DNA of 64,000 nucleotides from JAUVZF01 sp964539385 (lineage in GTDB: Bacteria; Planctomycetota; Phycisphaerae; FEN-1346): positions 1-64,000 of the forward strand of contig CAZIJC010000001.1 in assembly GCA_964539385.1 (NCBI GenBank). Direction: 5' to 3'. Each line of letters opens with the position of its first letter. Position 1 is the stretch's first letter. Both the position numbers and the translations under genes were made by a program. Positions 8,898 through 16,775 of the stretch are shown here, piece after piece. The notes under the pieces were generated by a model, which saw nothing but the letters and a program-made list of their open reading frames with translations, was not told where the DNA came from and ran no database searches.

Positions 8898-9026
8898 GGC
8901 GGCGCCCCCAACGGGTTCCCGTAAGTAGTATACCGATGCGCCGCTGTCGGTCAACGACCTGCGATGGGCACGCGCGCCCAAAGCGATATGGAAAGAGGAC
9001 CGCGATAACCGCGGTCCCCTTCGTTT

Positions 9027-9102
<76 letters not shown>

Positions 9103-9206
9103 AATTCCATTTCGGATTGCGGATTTCGGATTGGGCCAGGTCCGCCGCCCGTTCGTTCCTCCGTCCGTTCGCCGCGGTGCCTGCGGCACCTGCTCGGCCG
9201 CAAGAG

Positions 9207-9279
9207 TGAGGGAGCAGGGACTCGAACCCTGGACCCACGGCTTAAAAGGCCGTTGCTCTACCAACTGAGCTACTCCCCC
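9207..9279 (-). tRNA. tRNA-Lys (anticodon TTT), no encoded CCA
   Basis: On the minus strand the acceptor GGGGGAG pairs with CTCCCTC, the D arm has AGCTCAGTTGGTAGAGC, the anticodon stem-loop is ACGGC-CTTTTAA-GCCGT (anticodon TTT), and the T arm carries GGTTCGAGTCC. Discriminator A is at 9207, and the next bases read CTC, so CCA must be added after transcription. Between it and tRNA-Glu (9103-9206) lies an AT-richer word shared with 46156-46173. Confidence 0.9.
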
Positions 9280-9660
9280 AATACCTTGTCCGTGACGATG
9301 CCGAAGTCGCCCTTCAAAAGCAGCCAAAGACCTGCACGCTGGACTTTCAACCCATGCGACAACCTTATCCGGCCATGGGCCGACTGTCAAGGAACTCCGC
9401 AATCGGTGTCTTCCCTACCAGTTCGACAAGGCGGCGACACGGGGCGTGCCAGGCCTGCGGCGGGCAAAAATGGCAGGCTTAGCCCTACAGCGCCACTTAC
9501 CGCGCGGCGGGTCTCCCGACCCGCCGCGCAACAGCGAAAATGGGCTTTCGAGCGCGGTGGGTCCGGAGACCCACCGCGCGAAATGGCGAAGTGGCGCTTG
9601 TAGTATCAGGACAGCCGCAGAACGTGCGCCGCCGCCGAATACGAGAGCAGGACTTCGGTG
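9280..9660. repeat. gene-free stretch with two related 12-bp hairpins
   Basis: No gene seen. Two strong palindromes of one family stand in tandem: GCGCGGCGGGTC with loop tccc at 9502-9529, and GCGCGGTGGGTC with loop cgga at 9552-9579, each with a perfect 12-bp stem. They differ by one compensated base pair in the stem, which is what a repeat element under structural selection would show. Neither is followed by a T-tract. Confidence 0.6.
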
Positions 9661-9689
9661 TTGCGAAAAGGCGGCAATAAGTGTACCAT
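9661..9689 (+). promoter_or_regulatory. possible sigma-70-type promoter
   Basis: TTGCGA at 9661-9666 and TACCAT at 9684-9689 are separated by 17 bases and lie about 70 bases upstream of the start of the secreted protein at 9761. Match to consensus is partial (4 of 6 in each box), so this is only a candidate. Confidence 0.3.
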
Positions 9690-9760
9690 AAGAGTCGTAT
9701 AAGGTGATGGCCCCGCAAATCTTCGGCCGCTACGACGTGCCATGTGCGATGGGGGTAGCG

Positions 9761-10798
9761 ATGCGAGTCATCTCGCTTACCTCGGTGGTTATCCTTCTGG
9801 CCGCTGCGCTGCCGGCGCGCGCCGCCGACCCGCTGGGCGGCGGCTTCGTCACTCCCGCCAAGACGACCGAACCGGCACCCGCCAACGCGGAAGAGCAGCA
9901 AAAGGTCAGCGAGATTGAAGCGGCCTACGCGGCCGGCAACTACGACCAGGTCATCGCGGCGGCCAAGACGTTCCTTCGCACCGCGAAGGACAACAAACTC
10001 AAGGCCGAAGCGGCCCGCATGGTGGCCGATTCTCTCCGGAAAAAGAAGAACTGGAAGCGCGCCTGCTCGGCCTACATCATGTTGTGCGACCGCCTCCAAA
10101 AGGGGTCCGACCAGTACGTCAAGTATTACGCCGTGGCCGAGATTCTACGGGCCTCGCCGAACGGCACGTACGGGCAGACGGCTGCCGAGGACGGCGAAGC
10201 GAACCCGAATCCGGGCACGACGCTCGACGATGATACGGCGGTGGCCGAGGCGCTTTCGCGGCTGGCAGCCGCGAGGGCCGACAAGTTGAAGTTCCGCATC
10301 GCGCTGATCAAGCAAGCGCGAACGGCCCAAGATGTCGTCCGACGGTTCTTGCCGCTGGTCGTGGAGTTGGGACAGATTCGCGTCCTGTGGCCCGAGATGC
10401 CGCCGGAAGTCGAACGTGTTGCCGCGCAGACCGCCGCCATGCGGATGGCCGAGATCAGCAGCCAGATCCTGGCGGGCCTCAAGAGCAAGCAGGCGATCTT
10501 CGAGACGGCGGAGAAAACGAAGCGCTTCTCCTCCAGGCATAAGAAGGAAATGCTCGGCTGTCAGAGCGTCTGCAAGGACATGGCCAAAGCCGAAGAATCG
10601 CTCACGGCGGGCATGGACAAACTCGCCGGCACGGCGGCCTGGACGGAAGGCGAGCAACTCAAGGCAGACAGCACCTCGCGGCGCGAAACCTTCGAGCAAC
10701 TCGTCAAGGAATTCGTGCCGCCGAACCCGAGCGGCAGTGGGTGGGACGAGTTGGACCGGCTAGATCGACATGGCCCGGGCCGAAAAACCCCGCCGTAG
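9761..10798 (+). CDS. secreted protein with TPR-like helical repeats, paralogue A
   Basis: 345 residues from ATG 9761. The N-terminus MRVISLTSVVILLAAALPARA is a clear signal peptide with cleavage after ARA. The mature part is almost all helical and charged, with a pattern like TPR or Sel1 helices (AAYAAGNYDQVIAAAKTFL, then RRKKNWKRACSAYIMLCDRL). It aligns with the gene at 11013 in the same order: a KTFLRTAKD block, a VADSLRKKKNW block, and a conserved end with EQLVKEFVPP. Both also share a run of Lys-rich helices and a KDMAKAEESL region. I know no family name; its role is probably in the envelope. Confidence 0.6.
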   Translation: MRVISLTSVVILLAAALPARAADPLGGGFVTPAKTTEPAPANAEEQQKVSEIEAAYAAGNYDQVIAAAKTFLRTAKDNKLKAEAARMVADSLRKKKNWKRACSAYIMLCDRLQKGSDQYVKYYAVAEILRASPNGTYGQTAAEDGEANPNPGTTLDDDTAVAEALSRLAAARADKLKFRIALIKQARTAQDVVRRFLPLVVELGQIRVLWPEMPPEVERVAAQTAAMRMAEISSQILAGLKSKQAIFETAEKTKRFSSRHKKEMLGCQSVCKDMAKAEESLTAGMDKLAGTAAWTEGEQLKADSTSRRETFEQLVKEFVPPNPSGSGWDELDRLDRHGPGRKTPP

Positions 10799-11012
10799 CG
10801 CGGATGCCGTGTGCTCGGATAGCGCCACGGCCGGTAACGTTGCGGCTTGTCGGCAAATGGCATAGTATGATTCCGGTGGATTGTGCGGAACCCGATGGGG
10901 TTCGGCCGCGTCCAAGTTACGGGGAGCCGTCTGAGGCATCACTTCCGGAGGCGCCAAGGCGAAAGCGGTGGCCTGCGCCGGTTCAGGCCGGCCGCGGTGG
11001 AGGAGGATAGCC

Positions 11013-11960
11013 ATGCGACGCGTAATCGCTAGTGTGTTGGTCCTGGCCCTTTGTGTGGGAGGCGCCGTGTGGGCGGCTGCCATCCCCGGCAATGCCCAAC
11101 GCATCGCCGAGATGCAGGCCGAGATGATGGCCGGCAACACCGATGCGGCCGTCAAGGCGGCCAGGGCTTTCCTCAAAACCACCAGGGACGAAAATGCCAA
11201 GACCGAGGCGATGCGGGTCATCGCCGACGGACTGAGAAAGAGCGGTGACTGGCGCGGCGCCGTCGGCGCCTACCGCGGCCTGTGCGACCGTTTCGAGAAG
11301 GACTCGGACGCCTGCGTTCGGTGCGCCGCCATTGCCGACGTCCTGGCCGCCTCGCAGAACGGAATCTACAAAGGCAGCGCCAAGATCAAGCCTGCACCGG
11401 GCACGCAGGCGAAGACACTCTCCGACGACGAGACCCTGAACGCAGCCCTCACGCTGCTGGCCAGGTCTCGGTCTGCGAAGTTGAGGACGAAGGGTATGGC
11501 GGTTCGGCGAGCACGCACGCCGCAGGACGTGATGAATCTGTTCCGGCCGCTGGCGCAAGAGGCGCGGCAGATATTCCTTCTCGGCCCCAACACGCCGCCC
11601 GACGATGCACGGTCCGTCGGCACGATGGCAGCCCAGCGCCTGGCACAGATCTACACCCAGGTCACGAGCGTTCTCCAGAAAAAACTCCAGAGTTACCAAC
11701 AGAAGATGAAACGCCACGAGCCCGGGTCCTTCACGAAGAGCCAGAAAAAGGACATCGAGAACACGCAGCAAACGTGCAAGGAAATGGCTGCCGCAGAGAA
11801 GGAGTTCCAGGAGGCCCTGGCCTACGTGAGCGGCTCCGGCGAGTGGGCCGAGGGAGAATCGTTCCGCGTCGATGGCGCCGAACGCGCCGCCGCATACGAG
11901 CAACTCGCCAAGGAATACGTCGTGCCGACGTATTCGAGTTGGGGCTACTACTTCTGGTAA
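11013..11960 (+). CDS. secreted protein with TPR-like helical repeats, paralogue B
   Basis: 315 residues from ATG 11013, with AGGAGG at 11001-11006. Signal peptide MRRVIASVLVLALCVGGAVWAA. It matches the preceding gene along most of its length (VKAARAFLKTTRD, IADGLRKSGDWRGAV, CDRFEKDSDACVRC, TPQDVMNLF, KEMAAAEKEFQEAL), so the two arose by tandem duplication. It lacks the longer N-terminal stretch of paralogue A and ends in an aromatic string (YSSWGYYFW), which is unusual for a soluble exported protein. Function unknown. A terminator-like hairpin follows at 12015. Confidence 0.6.
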   Translation: MRRVIASVLVLALCVGGAVWAAAIPGNAQRIAEMQAEMMAGNTDAAVKAARAFLKTTRDENAKTEAMRVIADGLRKSGDWRGAVGAYRGLCDRFEKDSDACVRCAAIADVLAASQNGIYKGSAKIKPAPGTQAKTLSDDETLNAALTLLARSRSAKLRTKGMAVRRARTPQDVMNLFRPLAQEARQIFLLGPNTPPDDARSVGTMAAQRLAQIYTQVTSVLQKKLQSYQQKMKRHEPGSFTKSQKKDIENTQQTCKEMAAAEKEFQEALAYVSGSGEWAEGESFRVDGAERAAAYEQLAKEYVVPTYSSWGYYFW

Positions 11961-12014
11961 TCAGCGGCCCCATGGCCGAGCAGCCCGTGCAGTACGCTGC
12001 TGGACGTACGAACC

Positions 12015-12045
12015 AAGCGCAGCCCGCACGGGCCGCGCTTTTCTT
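12015..12045 (+). terminator. rho-independent terminator after the paralogous secreted pair
   Basis: AAGCGC at 12015-12020 pairs with GCGCTT at 12035-12040, inside which GCCC and GGGC pair around a GCAC loop, followed by TTCTT. The stem has one A-C mismatch. It lies 55 bases after the stop at 11960 and just before the convergent SDR gene, so it could also work for that strand. Confidence 0.6.
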
Positions 12046-12066
12046 GGGGCTGCGGGACCGGGGCCG

Positions 12067-12852
12067 TCAGATCGTCATGGCGGCGAATCCGCCGTCCACG
12101 CGGACCAGCGCTCCGGTCACGAACCCGGAGGCCTTGTCGCTGGCCAGCCAGAGCACGGCCCCGAGCAGTTCCTCGGCCTCGCCGAAGCGTTTCATCGGCG
12201 TATGGGCCATGATCTTGGCGGTGCGCTCCTCGGTCAGCAGTTTGCGGTTCTGCTCGGCGGGGAAGAAGCCCGGCACGAGGGCGTTGACGCGCACGCCGTC
12301 TTCGGCCCATTCGCGGGCCAGAAACTGCGTGATTTGGTTCACGCCCCCCTTGGCCACGCCGTAGGTGAACACGCGAGAGAGCGGCGGGCCGCTCGAGGCG
12401 CTCGAGATGTTGATGATGCTCCCGCTCTTGCGCTCGACCATGCCGCGGCCGAAGACCTGGCACGCGAGAAAGACGCCCTTCAGGTCCACGGCGATGAGTT
12501 TCTCCCACTCCCCGTCGGTGATCTCGAAGAACGGTGTGCCGGAGTTGACGCCGGGGGCGTTGATGAGGATGTCGGTGCCGCCCCAGGTTTCGTCGATCGT
12601 GCGGCAGGCGGCTTCCAGATCGGCCCGGTTCGCCACATCCACCTTTGCGGCCATCGCCTCGCCGCCGGATGCCTGAATCTCATCGGCCTTGGCCTGGGCT
12701 GCGTCGGGGTTCAGGTCGAGGACGGCGACCTTGGCGCCGGCGCCGGCCAGGGCGCTCGACATCGCCCCCGCCAGAACGCCGCCGCCGCCGATGACGGCAG
12801 CCCGTTTGCCGTCCAGGCCGAACATCTGCGTCAAATACGCTGCAAGCGCCAT
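12067..12852 (-). CDS. SDR-family NAD(P)-dependent oxidoreductase
   Basis: 261 residues, from ATG 12852 with AAGGAG upstream. The Rossmann loop is GGGGVLAGAMSSALAGAGA (a GxxxG-type nucleotide site near residue 20), the Asp in VLDLNP suggests NAD preference, NAPG holds the NNAG position, and the active site is SSASSG...YGVAKGGV with the Tyr-x-x-x-Lys pair. The VKGVFLACQVF and TPMKRFGEAEELLGAVLWLASD regions match sugar or gluconate-type SDRs such as gluconate 5-dehydrogenase, but the substrate is open. It stands alone. Confidence 0.8.
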   Translation of the reverse strand: MALAAYLTQMFGLDGKRAAVIGGGGVLAGAMSSALAGAGAKVAVLDLNPDAAQAKADEIQASGGEAMAAKVDVANRADLEAACRTIDETWGGTDILINAPGVNSGTPFFEITDGEWEKLIAVDLKGVFLACQVFGRGMVERKSGSIINISSASSGPPLSRVFTYGVAKGGVNQITQFLAREWAEDGVRVNALVPGFFPAEQNRKLLTEERTAKIMAHTPMKRFGEAEELLGAVLWLASDKASGFVTGALVRVDGGFAAMTI

Positions 12853-13080
12853 GGCACGCTCTCCTTGTGCGTTTGCGTCGGGGAAAACCGGAGTTTACCG
12901 GACGGCCGTCCGGATGCAAGCAATTCCGCGCTTCTTCAAAACCCTTGCATCCGATGGCCGCGCTGCTAGCATACCCGCGCACATTCAGACCAACCTGACA
13001 CCAGTGGTAGGTCGGGGCGTGCCCCGGCGAAGCGGATCGCCGGGACGTTGATCCGGCCCATCTCGGTAAAGGAGACGGTT

Positions 13081-13971
13081 GTGGCGGATGACCCCCAGAA
13101 GGTCATGCGAGACTTCCAGCCGACCTCGGAATACTTCGTCGGCATCGACTCCGACGGCTGCGCCTTCGATACGATGGAGCCGAAGCAGAAGGAGGTCTTC
13201 TGCCCCACCACCATCTGGAAGTGGGACCTCATGGCCGTCTCGAAATACGCCCGCGAGGTCTGGCTCTTCGTCAACCTCTACTCGAAGACCCGCGGCTGCA
13301 ACCGTTTCCTGGCCCTCGACTACGCCATGGATTTCATCCGCGAGCGGCCCGAGGTCCGGCGCCGGGGCGTGGCCGTCCCCGCCATGAAGGAACTCAAGGC
13401 CTGGATCGCACGCGAGACGAAACTCGGCAACCCCGCCCTGGAAGCAGAGGTCGAGGCCACCGGAAACGCGGAACTGGCGCGGTGCCTGGACTGGTCGGCG
13501 ACCATCAACGCGCGTGTGGCCGAGGTCGTCAAGGGCATACCGCCGTTTCCCGGCGTGCGAGACAGCCTGGAACTGCTCTCGGGCAAGGCCGACATGATCG
13601 TCGTCTCCGCCACGCCGTGCGAGGCGCTGGAGCGCGAGTGGAACGAGCACGGCATCGCCGACCACATGGCAGTCATCGCCGGCCAGGAACTCGGCAAGAA
13701 GGCCGAGCACCTGGCCCTGACGGCCGGCGGCAAGTACCCGCCCGAAAAGATCCTCATGATCGGCGACGCCCCCGGCGACATGAAGGCCGCGGTGGCCAAC
13801 CACGCCATGTTCTTCCCCGTCAATCCCGGCCACGAAGAGGAGAGTTGGGAGCGGTTCCACCAGGAAGCCGGCCCGAAGTTCCTCGCGGGCGAGTACACCC
13901 GCGACTACGAGGCGGGACTGATTGCCGAGTTCGATAAACTCCTGCCCGAAACGCCGCCGTGGAAGACGTAG
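13081..13971 (+). CDS. HAD-superfamily phosphatase
   Basis: 296 residues from a GTG at 13081 that has AAAGGAG 6 bases upstream. HAD motif I is GIDSDGCAFD (catalytic Asp pair), motif II VVSATP, motif III lies near GKKAEHL, and motif IV is IGDAPGDMKAA. A large helical cap of about 130 residues is inserted between motif I and II (roughly 30-170), so this is a C1-capped member. Homologues hydrolyse phosphate esters of sugars; substrate unknown. The GC hairpin at about 13015-13045 lies just upstream. Confidence 0.75.
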   Translation: MADDPQKVMRDFQPTSEYFVGIDSDGCAFDTMEPKQKEVFCPTTIWKWDLMAVSKYAREVWLFVNLYSKTRGCNRFLALDYAMDFIRERPEVRRRGVAVPAMKELKAWIARETKLGNPALEAEVEATGNAELARCLDWSATINARVAEVVKGIPPFPGVRDSLELLSGKADMIVVSATPCEALEREWNEHGIADHMAVIAGQELGKKAEHLALTAGGKYPPEKILMIGDAPGDMKAAVANHAMFFPVNPGHEEESWERFHQEAGPKFLAGEYTRDYEAGLIAEFDKLLPETPPWKT

Positions 13972-14063
13972 GCCGCGGCGCGGCTTAGACTCTGTTCGAG
14001 CCGGACGCGGGAGCGTCCGGTGGCCTTGTGTCGGGTCGGGGTTCTTTCCATAAGGAGGGTGCT

Positions 14064-14363
14064 ATGTCGAACCGCGTCAAAGTCCTGCTGATCCTCGGCA
14101 TTCTCTTGGTCTTCGTGGGTCTGGGTGGCGGACTGGCGATGACACTCATGGGGATGGTCCGGACGTTCAACCATGTCCAGGCGGCCGAGACGGCCAAGCC
14201 GGATGAGTTGGCCGTAGGCATCAAGACGTCGCTGATGGCGCTGGCCGTCGGCGTGCCCTTCGGTTTGGTGGGCCTTGTTCTGGTTGTCGTCGGTATCGTC
14301 CTGGGCGTGTGCGAGCGACGGCAGGCGCCCAAGCCGCTTGCCCCTGAGCAGCCGTTGCCTTAA
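14064..14363 (+). CDS. small membrane protein with two hydrophobic segments
   Basis: 99 residues from ATG 14064 with AAGGAGG at 14052-14058. Segment one is residues 6-28 (VLLILGILLVFVGLGGGLAM), segment two about 60-82 (ALAVGVPFGLVGLVLVVVGI). The linker between them and the Pro-rich tail are polar. The loop VGIKTSLMALAVGVP recalls the ExbB/TolQ/MotA channel region, but the protein is far too short for a full channel subunit, so I do not assign a function. Confidence 0.6.
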   Translation: MSNRVKVLLILGILLVFVGLGGGLAMTLMGMVRTFNHVQAAETAKPDELAVGIKTSLMALAVGVPFGLVGLVLVVVGIVLGVCERRQAPKPLAPEQPLP

Positions 14364-14486
14364 GGCGTTACCGGCGCCTGCCCAGCAGCCGCAGGCCGCG
14401 GCGTGCCGCGGCTCGCGTGGGGTAATGCCACGGTCGTGCCGACGTACCCCGACGCTTCCGCGTCGGGCTCGGGGGGCGCCAGGCCC

Positions 14487-15410
14487 CTACTCGCCCAGAA
14501 TCTCCAAGAGACGGTCCACCGCCGCCCCGACGGCGCGGTCCACGCTTTCGGTCGTGTAGCCGCCGACGTGCGGCGTGGCGATCACCTTCGGATGCAGCGT
14601 GAGGGGGTCGTCTCCCGGCGGCTCATTCTCGAACACGTCGATGGCCAGGCCGGCCAGGCGGCCGTCGTCGAGGGCCGCCAGAACCGCCCGTCCGTCGAGA
14701 AGACTCGCACGGGCGGTGTTGATGAGGTAGGCGCCGGCCTTCATGGTCCGCAACACCCGTGCGTCGATCAGGGGTGCCCCGTCTGCCTGTGCCGGGCAGT
14801 GAAGGCTGAGAAAATCGCCCGCCGCCAGCACCTCCTCCAGCGGCGCCAGGCGGACCCCATCGGGCGGCTCAGGCGGCGGATAGGGGTCGTGCGCCAGGAC
14901 GTCCATGCCGAGGCCGCGGGCCATACGGGCCACCTGCGTGCCGATGCGCCCGCAGCCCACGAGACCCAGGACCTTGCCTTCGAGTTCGACGCCTTTGCGG
15001 CGTTGCCAGTCGGCGGCCTTCAGGTGGGCATCGCTGAACGGAATGGCGCGGGCCAGGGCCAGCAGCAGGGCAATCGTCAACTCTGCCACGCCGCGCGAGT
15101 TCGCGCCGACGGCCGGCAAAACGGGGATGCCCAACCGCCGCGCGGCCTCCAGGTCAATGTTGTCGATGCCGACGCCGTTGCGGGCGATGGCCTTCAGGGT
15201 TGGTGCGGCGGCCTCCAGGACGCGGGCAGACACTTTCTCGACGCCGGCGAGGTATCCCGCGCAGCCCGGAAGTTTTTCAAGGAGTTCGGCCTCGTCCGGC
15301 TGGACGCCCGGCGTCGAAAAGATGACCTCGCAGCCCGCCTCGGTGAGATGCCGGAGGGCCGGGTGGCCCGACCTGGTGAGCGACCGCGGCGTAACGAGGA
15401 CTTTCGTCAT
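14487..15410 (-). CDS. 2-hydroxyacid dehydrogenase (phosphoglycerate-dehydrogenase-like)
   Basis: 307 residues, ATG 15410. The NAD-binding loop is GLVGCGRIGTQVARM, and the catalytic trio is present: Arg in NTARASLLD, Glu in DVFENEPP, and His in TPHVGGYT. The substrate-binding part carries IARNGVGIDNIDLEAA, typical of D-3-phosphoglycerate dehydrogenase (SerA). It has no ACT or ASB regulatory domain, so it is the short, probably unregulated form. It is last of the minus-strand run that begins with gnd, so serine or glycolate metabolism is plausible, but other 2-hydroxyacids cannot be excluded. Confidence 0.8.
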   Translation of the reverse strand: MTKVLVTPRSLTRSGHPALRHLTEAGCEVIFSTPGVQPDEAELLEKLPGCAGYLAGVEKVSARVLEAAAPTLKAIARNGVGIDNIDLEAARRLGIPVLPAVGANSRGVAELTIALLLALARAIPFSDAHLKAADWQRRKGVELEGKVLGLVGCGRIGTQVARMARGLGMDVLAHDPYPPPEPPDGVRLAPLEEVLAAGDFLSLHCPAQADGAPLIDARVLRTMKAGAYLINTARASLLDGRAVLAALDDGRLAGLAIDVFENEPPGDDPLTLHPKVIATPHVGGYTTESVDRAVGAAVDRLLEILGE

Positions 15411-15436
15411 ATGAAGAGCCCCCTATGGCACGACGA

Positions 15437-15464
15437 GACGCGCCGCGCAAGCGCGGCGGCTAAC
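15437..15464. repeat. 28-bp repeat, copy 1 (flanks purH)
   Basis: A 28-bp word with a CGCCGCG-caa-GCGCGGCG style palindrome, ending GCTAAC. It is identical to 16718-16745, on the other side of the AICAR formyltransferase gene. Confidence 0.7.
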
Positions 15465-15481
15465 GGCGCCTGTGCTCAGTT

Positions 15482-15507
15482 GTAGGCCGCGGCGCGCCGC
15501 GGCCTAC
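15482..15507. repeat. perfect 26-bp GC palindrome
   Basis: The two 13-base halves are exact reverse complements, centred between 15494 and 15495, in the gap between the purH stop and the hydroxyacid dehydrogenase start. Related words (GGCCGCGGCG) are found at about 13971-13985 and 14393-14412. Confidence 0.7.
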
Positions 15508-15510
15508 GTG

Positions 15511-16686
15511 CTAGTGGTGGAACAGCCGCAGGTCTGAGAAGGCCATGACCATGCCGTGCTCGTCGCAGGCGGCAATCACAACGTCATCGCGCGCGGAGTT
15601 GCCCGGTTGAACGACGTAGGCCGTACCGGACTGGGCGGCCCGGTCGATGGAGTCGCGGAACGGGAAGAAGGCGTCGGAGGCGAGGCTGACGCCGTCGAGT
15701 TTCCCGATCCAGTCGGCCCGCTCTTCGGCCGAGAGCGGCTCCGGGGCGGGGTCGAACGCCTCTCGCCACGCCCGCTCCTCAAGCGGCGTGGGCCGCTCCA
15801 GGAGGTACTGGTCGATGGCGTTGTTCATCTCGGCCCGCGAGAGGCCGTCCTTGAACGTGGCCTCCAGGATCCGCGGATGCTGGCGGAGCCACCAGGTGTC
15901 GGCCTTCGAGCCCGCGAGGCGCGTGCAGTGGACCCGCGACTGCTGGCCCGCGCCGATGCCGATGGCCTGGCCGCCTGCCGCGAACGCCACCGAGTTCGAC
16001 TGCGTATACTTCAGAGTAACCGACCCGACCACCAAATCCCGCACGGCCGTCTCGGGCAGGTCCTTCTTCTTCGTGACGACGTTCGCCAGGAGTTGCGGCC
16101 CGAAGCGTGCGGCGTTGCGGGTCTGCTCCAGTGTCACGCCGTAGACCATGCGTGTCTCGGTTTCGGGCGGCTCGAAGTCGGTGTCCATCGCCAGGACGAG
16201 GTACTTGCCGCCGCGCTTCTCACGCAGAATCGCCAGGGCGTCATCATCGTAGGCGGGTGCGATGCAGCCGTCGGAGACCTCGCGGATGAGCAACTCGGCG
16301 GCCGTCCGGTCTACGCGATCGCTGAAGGCGGCGAAGTCGCCGAAACTCGACATCCGGTCCGCACCGCGTGCCCGGGCGTAGGCGACGGCCAGCGGCGAGA
16401 GGTCTGCCATGTCGTGGACGAAAAACGCCCTGGCCTCGGCGTCCGACAGGGGGGCCGTGACGGCGGCGCCGGCCGGGCTGACGTGCTTGAACGACGCCGA
16501 CGCCGGCAGGCCGAGGGCCGCCTTCAACTCCTTGACCAGGGCCCAGGCGTTCAGGGCATCGCACATGTTGATGAAGCCGGGCGCGCCCGAGAGGACCTCG
16601 ACCGGCAGGTCGCCTTCGGGCACGAAGACGCGGGCCGTCTTCTGGTGCGGGTTCATTCCGTAGCGCAGGGAGATTTCGTTGGGCAT
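15511..16686 (-). CDS. purH: AICAR formyltransferase (PurH domain alone)
   Basis: 391 residues from ATG 16686, with AAAGG upstream. It converts AICAR to FAICAR with 10-formyltetrahydrofolate, the ninth step of purine synthesis. The motifs are those of the formyltransferase half of PurH: SLRYGMNPHQ at the N-terminus, ASFKHVSPAGAAV (Lys-His of the active site), FGDFAAFSDRVD, YTQSNSVAFAAGGQAIGIGAGQQSR, and ASDAFFPFRDSID. The wording is nearer the eukaryotic ATIC type than the usual bacterial one. The usual N-terminal IMP cyclohydrolase domain is absent, so the last step must be done by another enzyme. Direct 28-bp repeats lie on both sides of the gene. Confidence 0.88.
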   Translation of the reverse strand: MPNEISLRYGMNPHQKTARVFVPEGDLPVEVLSGAPGFINMCDALNAWALVKELKAALGLPASASFKHVSPAGAAVTAPLSDAEARAFFVHDMADLSPLAVAYARARGADRMSSFGDFAAFSDRVDRTAAELLIREVSDGCIAPAYDDDALAILREKRGGKYLVLAMDTDFEPPETETRMVYGVTLEQTRNAARFGPQLLANVVTKKKDLPETAVRDLVVGSVTLKYTQSNSVAFAAGGQAIGIGAGQQSRVHCTRLAGSKADTWWLRQHPRILEATFKDGLSRAEMNNAIDQYLLERPTPLEERAWREAFDPAPEPLSAEERADWIGKLDGVSLASDAFFPFRDSIDRAAQSGTAYVVQPGNSARDDVVIAACDEHGMVMAFSDLRLFHH

Positions 16687-16717
16687 GGGTTGCGGCCTTT
16701 CAACTTGGGTTCGTGAT

Positions 16718-16745
16718 GACGCGCCGCGCAAGCGCGGCGGCTAAC
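16718..16745. repeat. 28-bp repeat, copy 2 (flanks purH)
   Basis: Identical to 15437-15464 in the same orientation, lying between the start of purH and the stop of the phosphofructokinase gene. Confidence 0.7.
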
Positions 16746-16775
16746 AGGTTTCGTCAAGCGCCACGCGCTACGGCG

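Noticed and set aside
10741..11010. 89-codon plus-strand frame between the two secreted paralogues
   Set aside because: No ribosome site, no recognisable motif, and it overlaps the end of the first paralogue and the ribosome site of the second.
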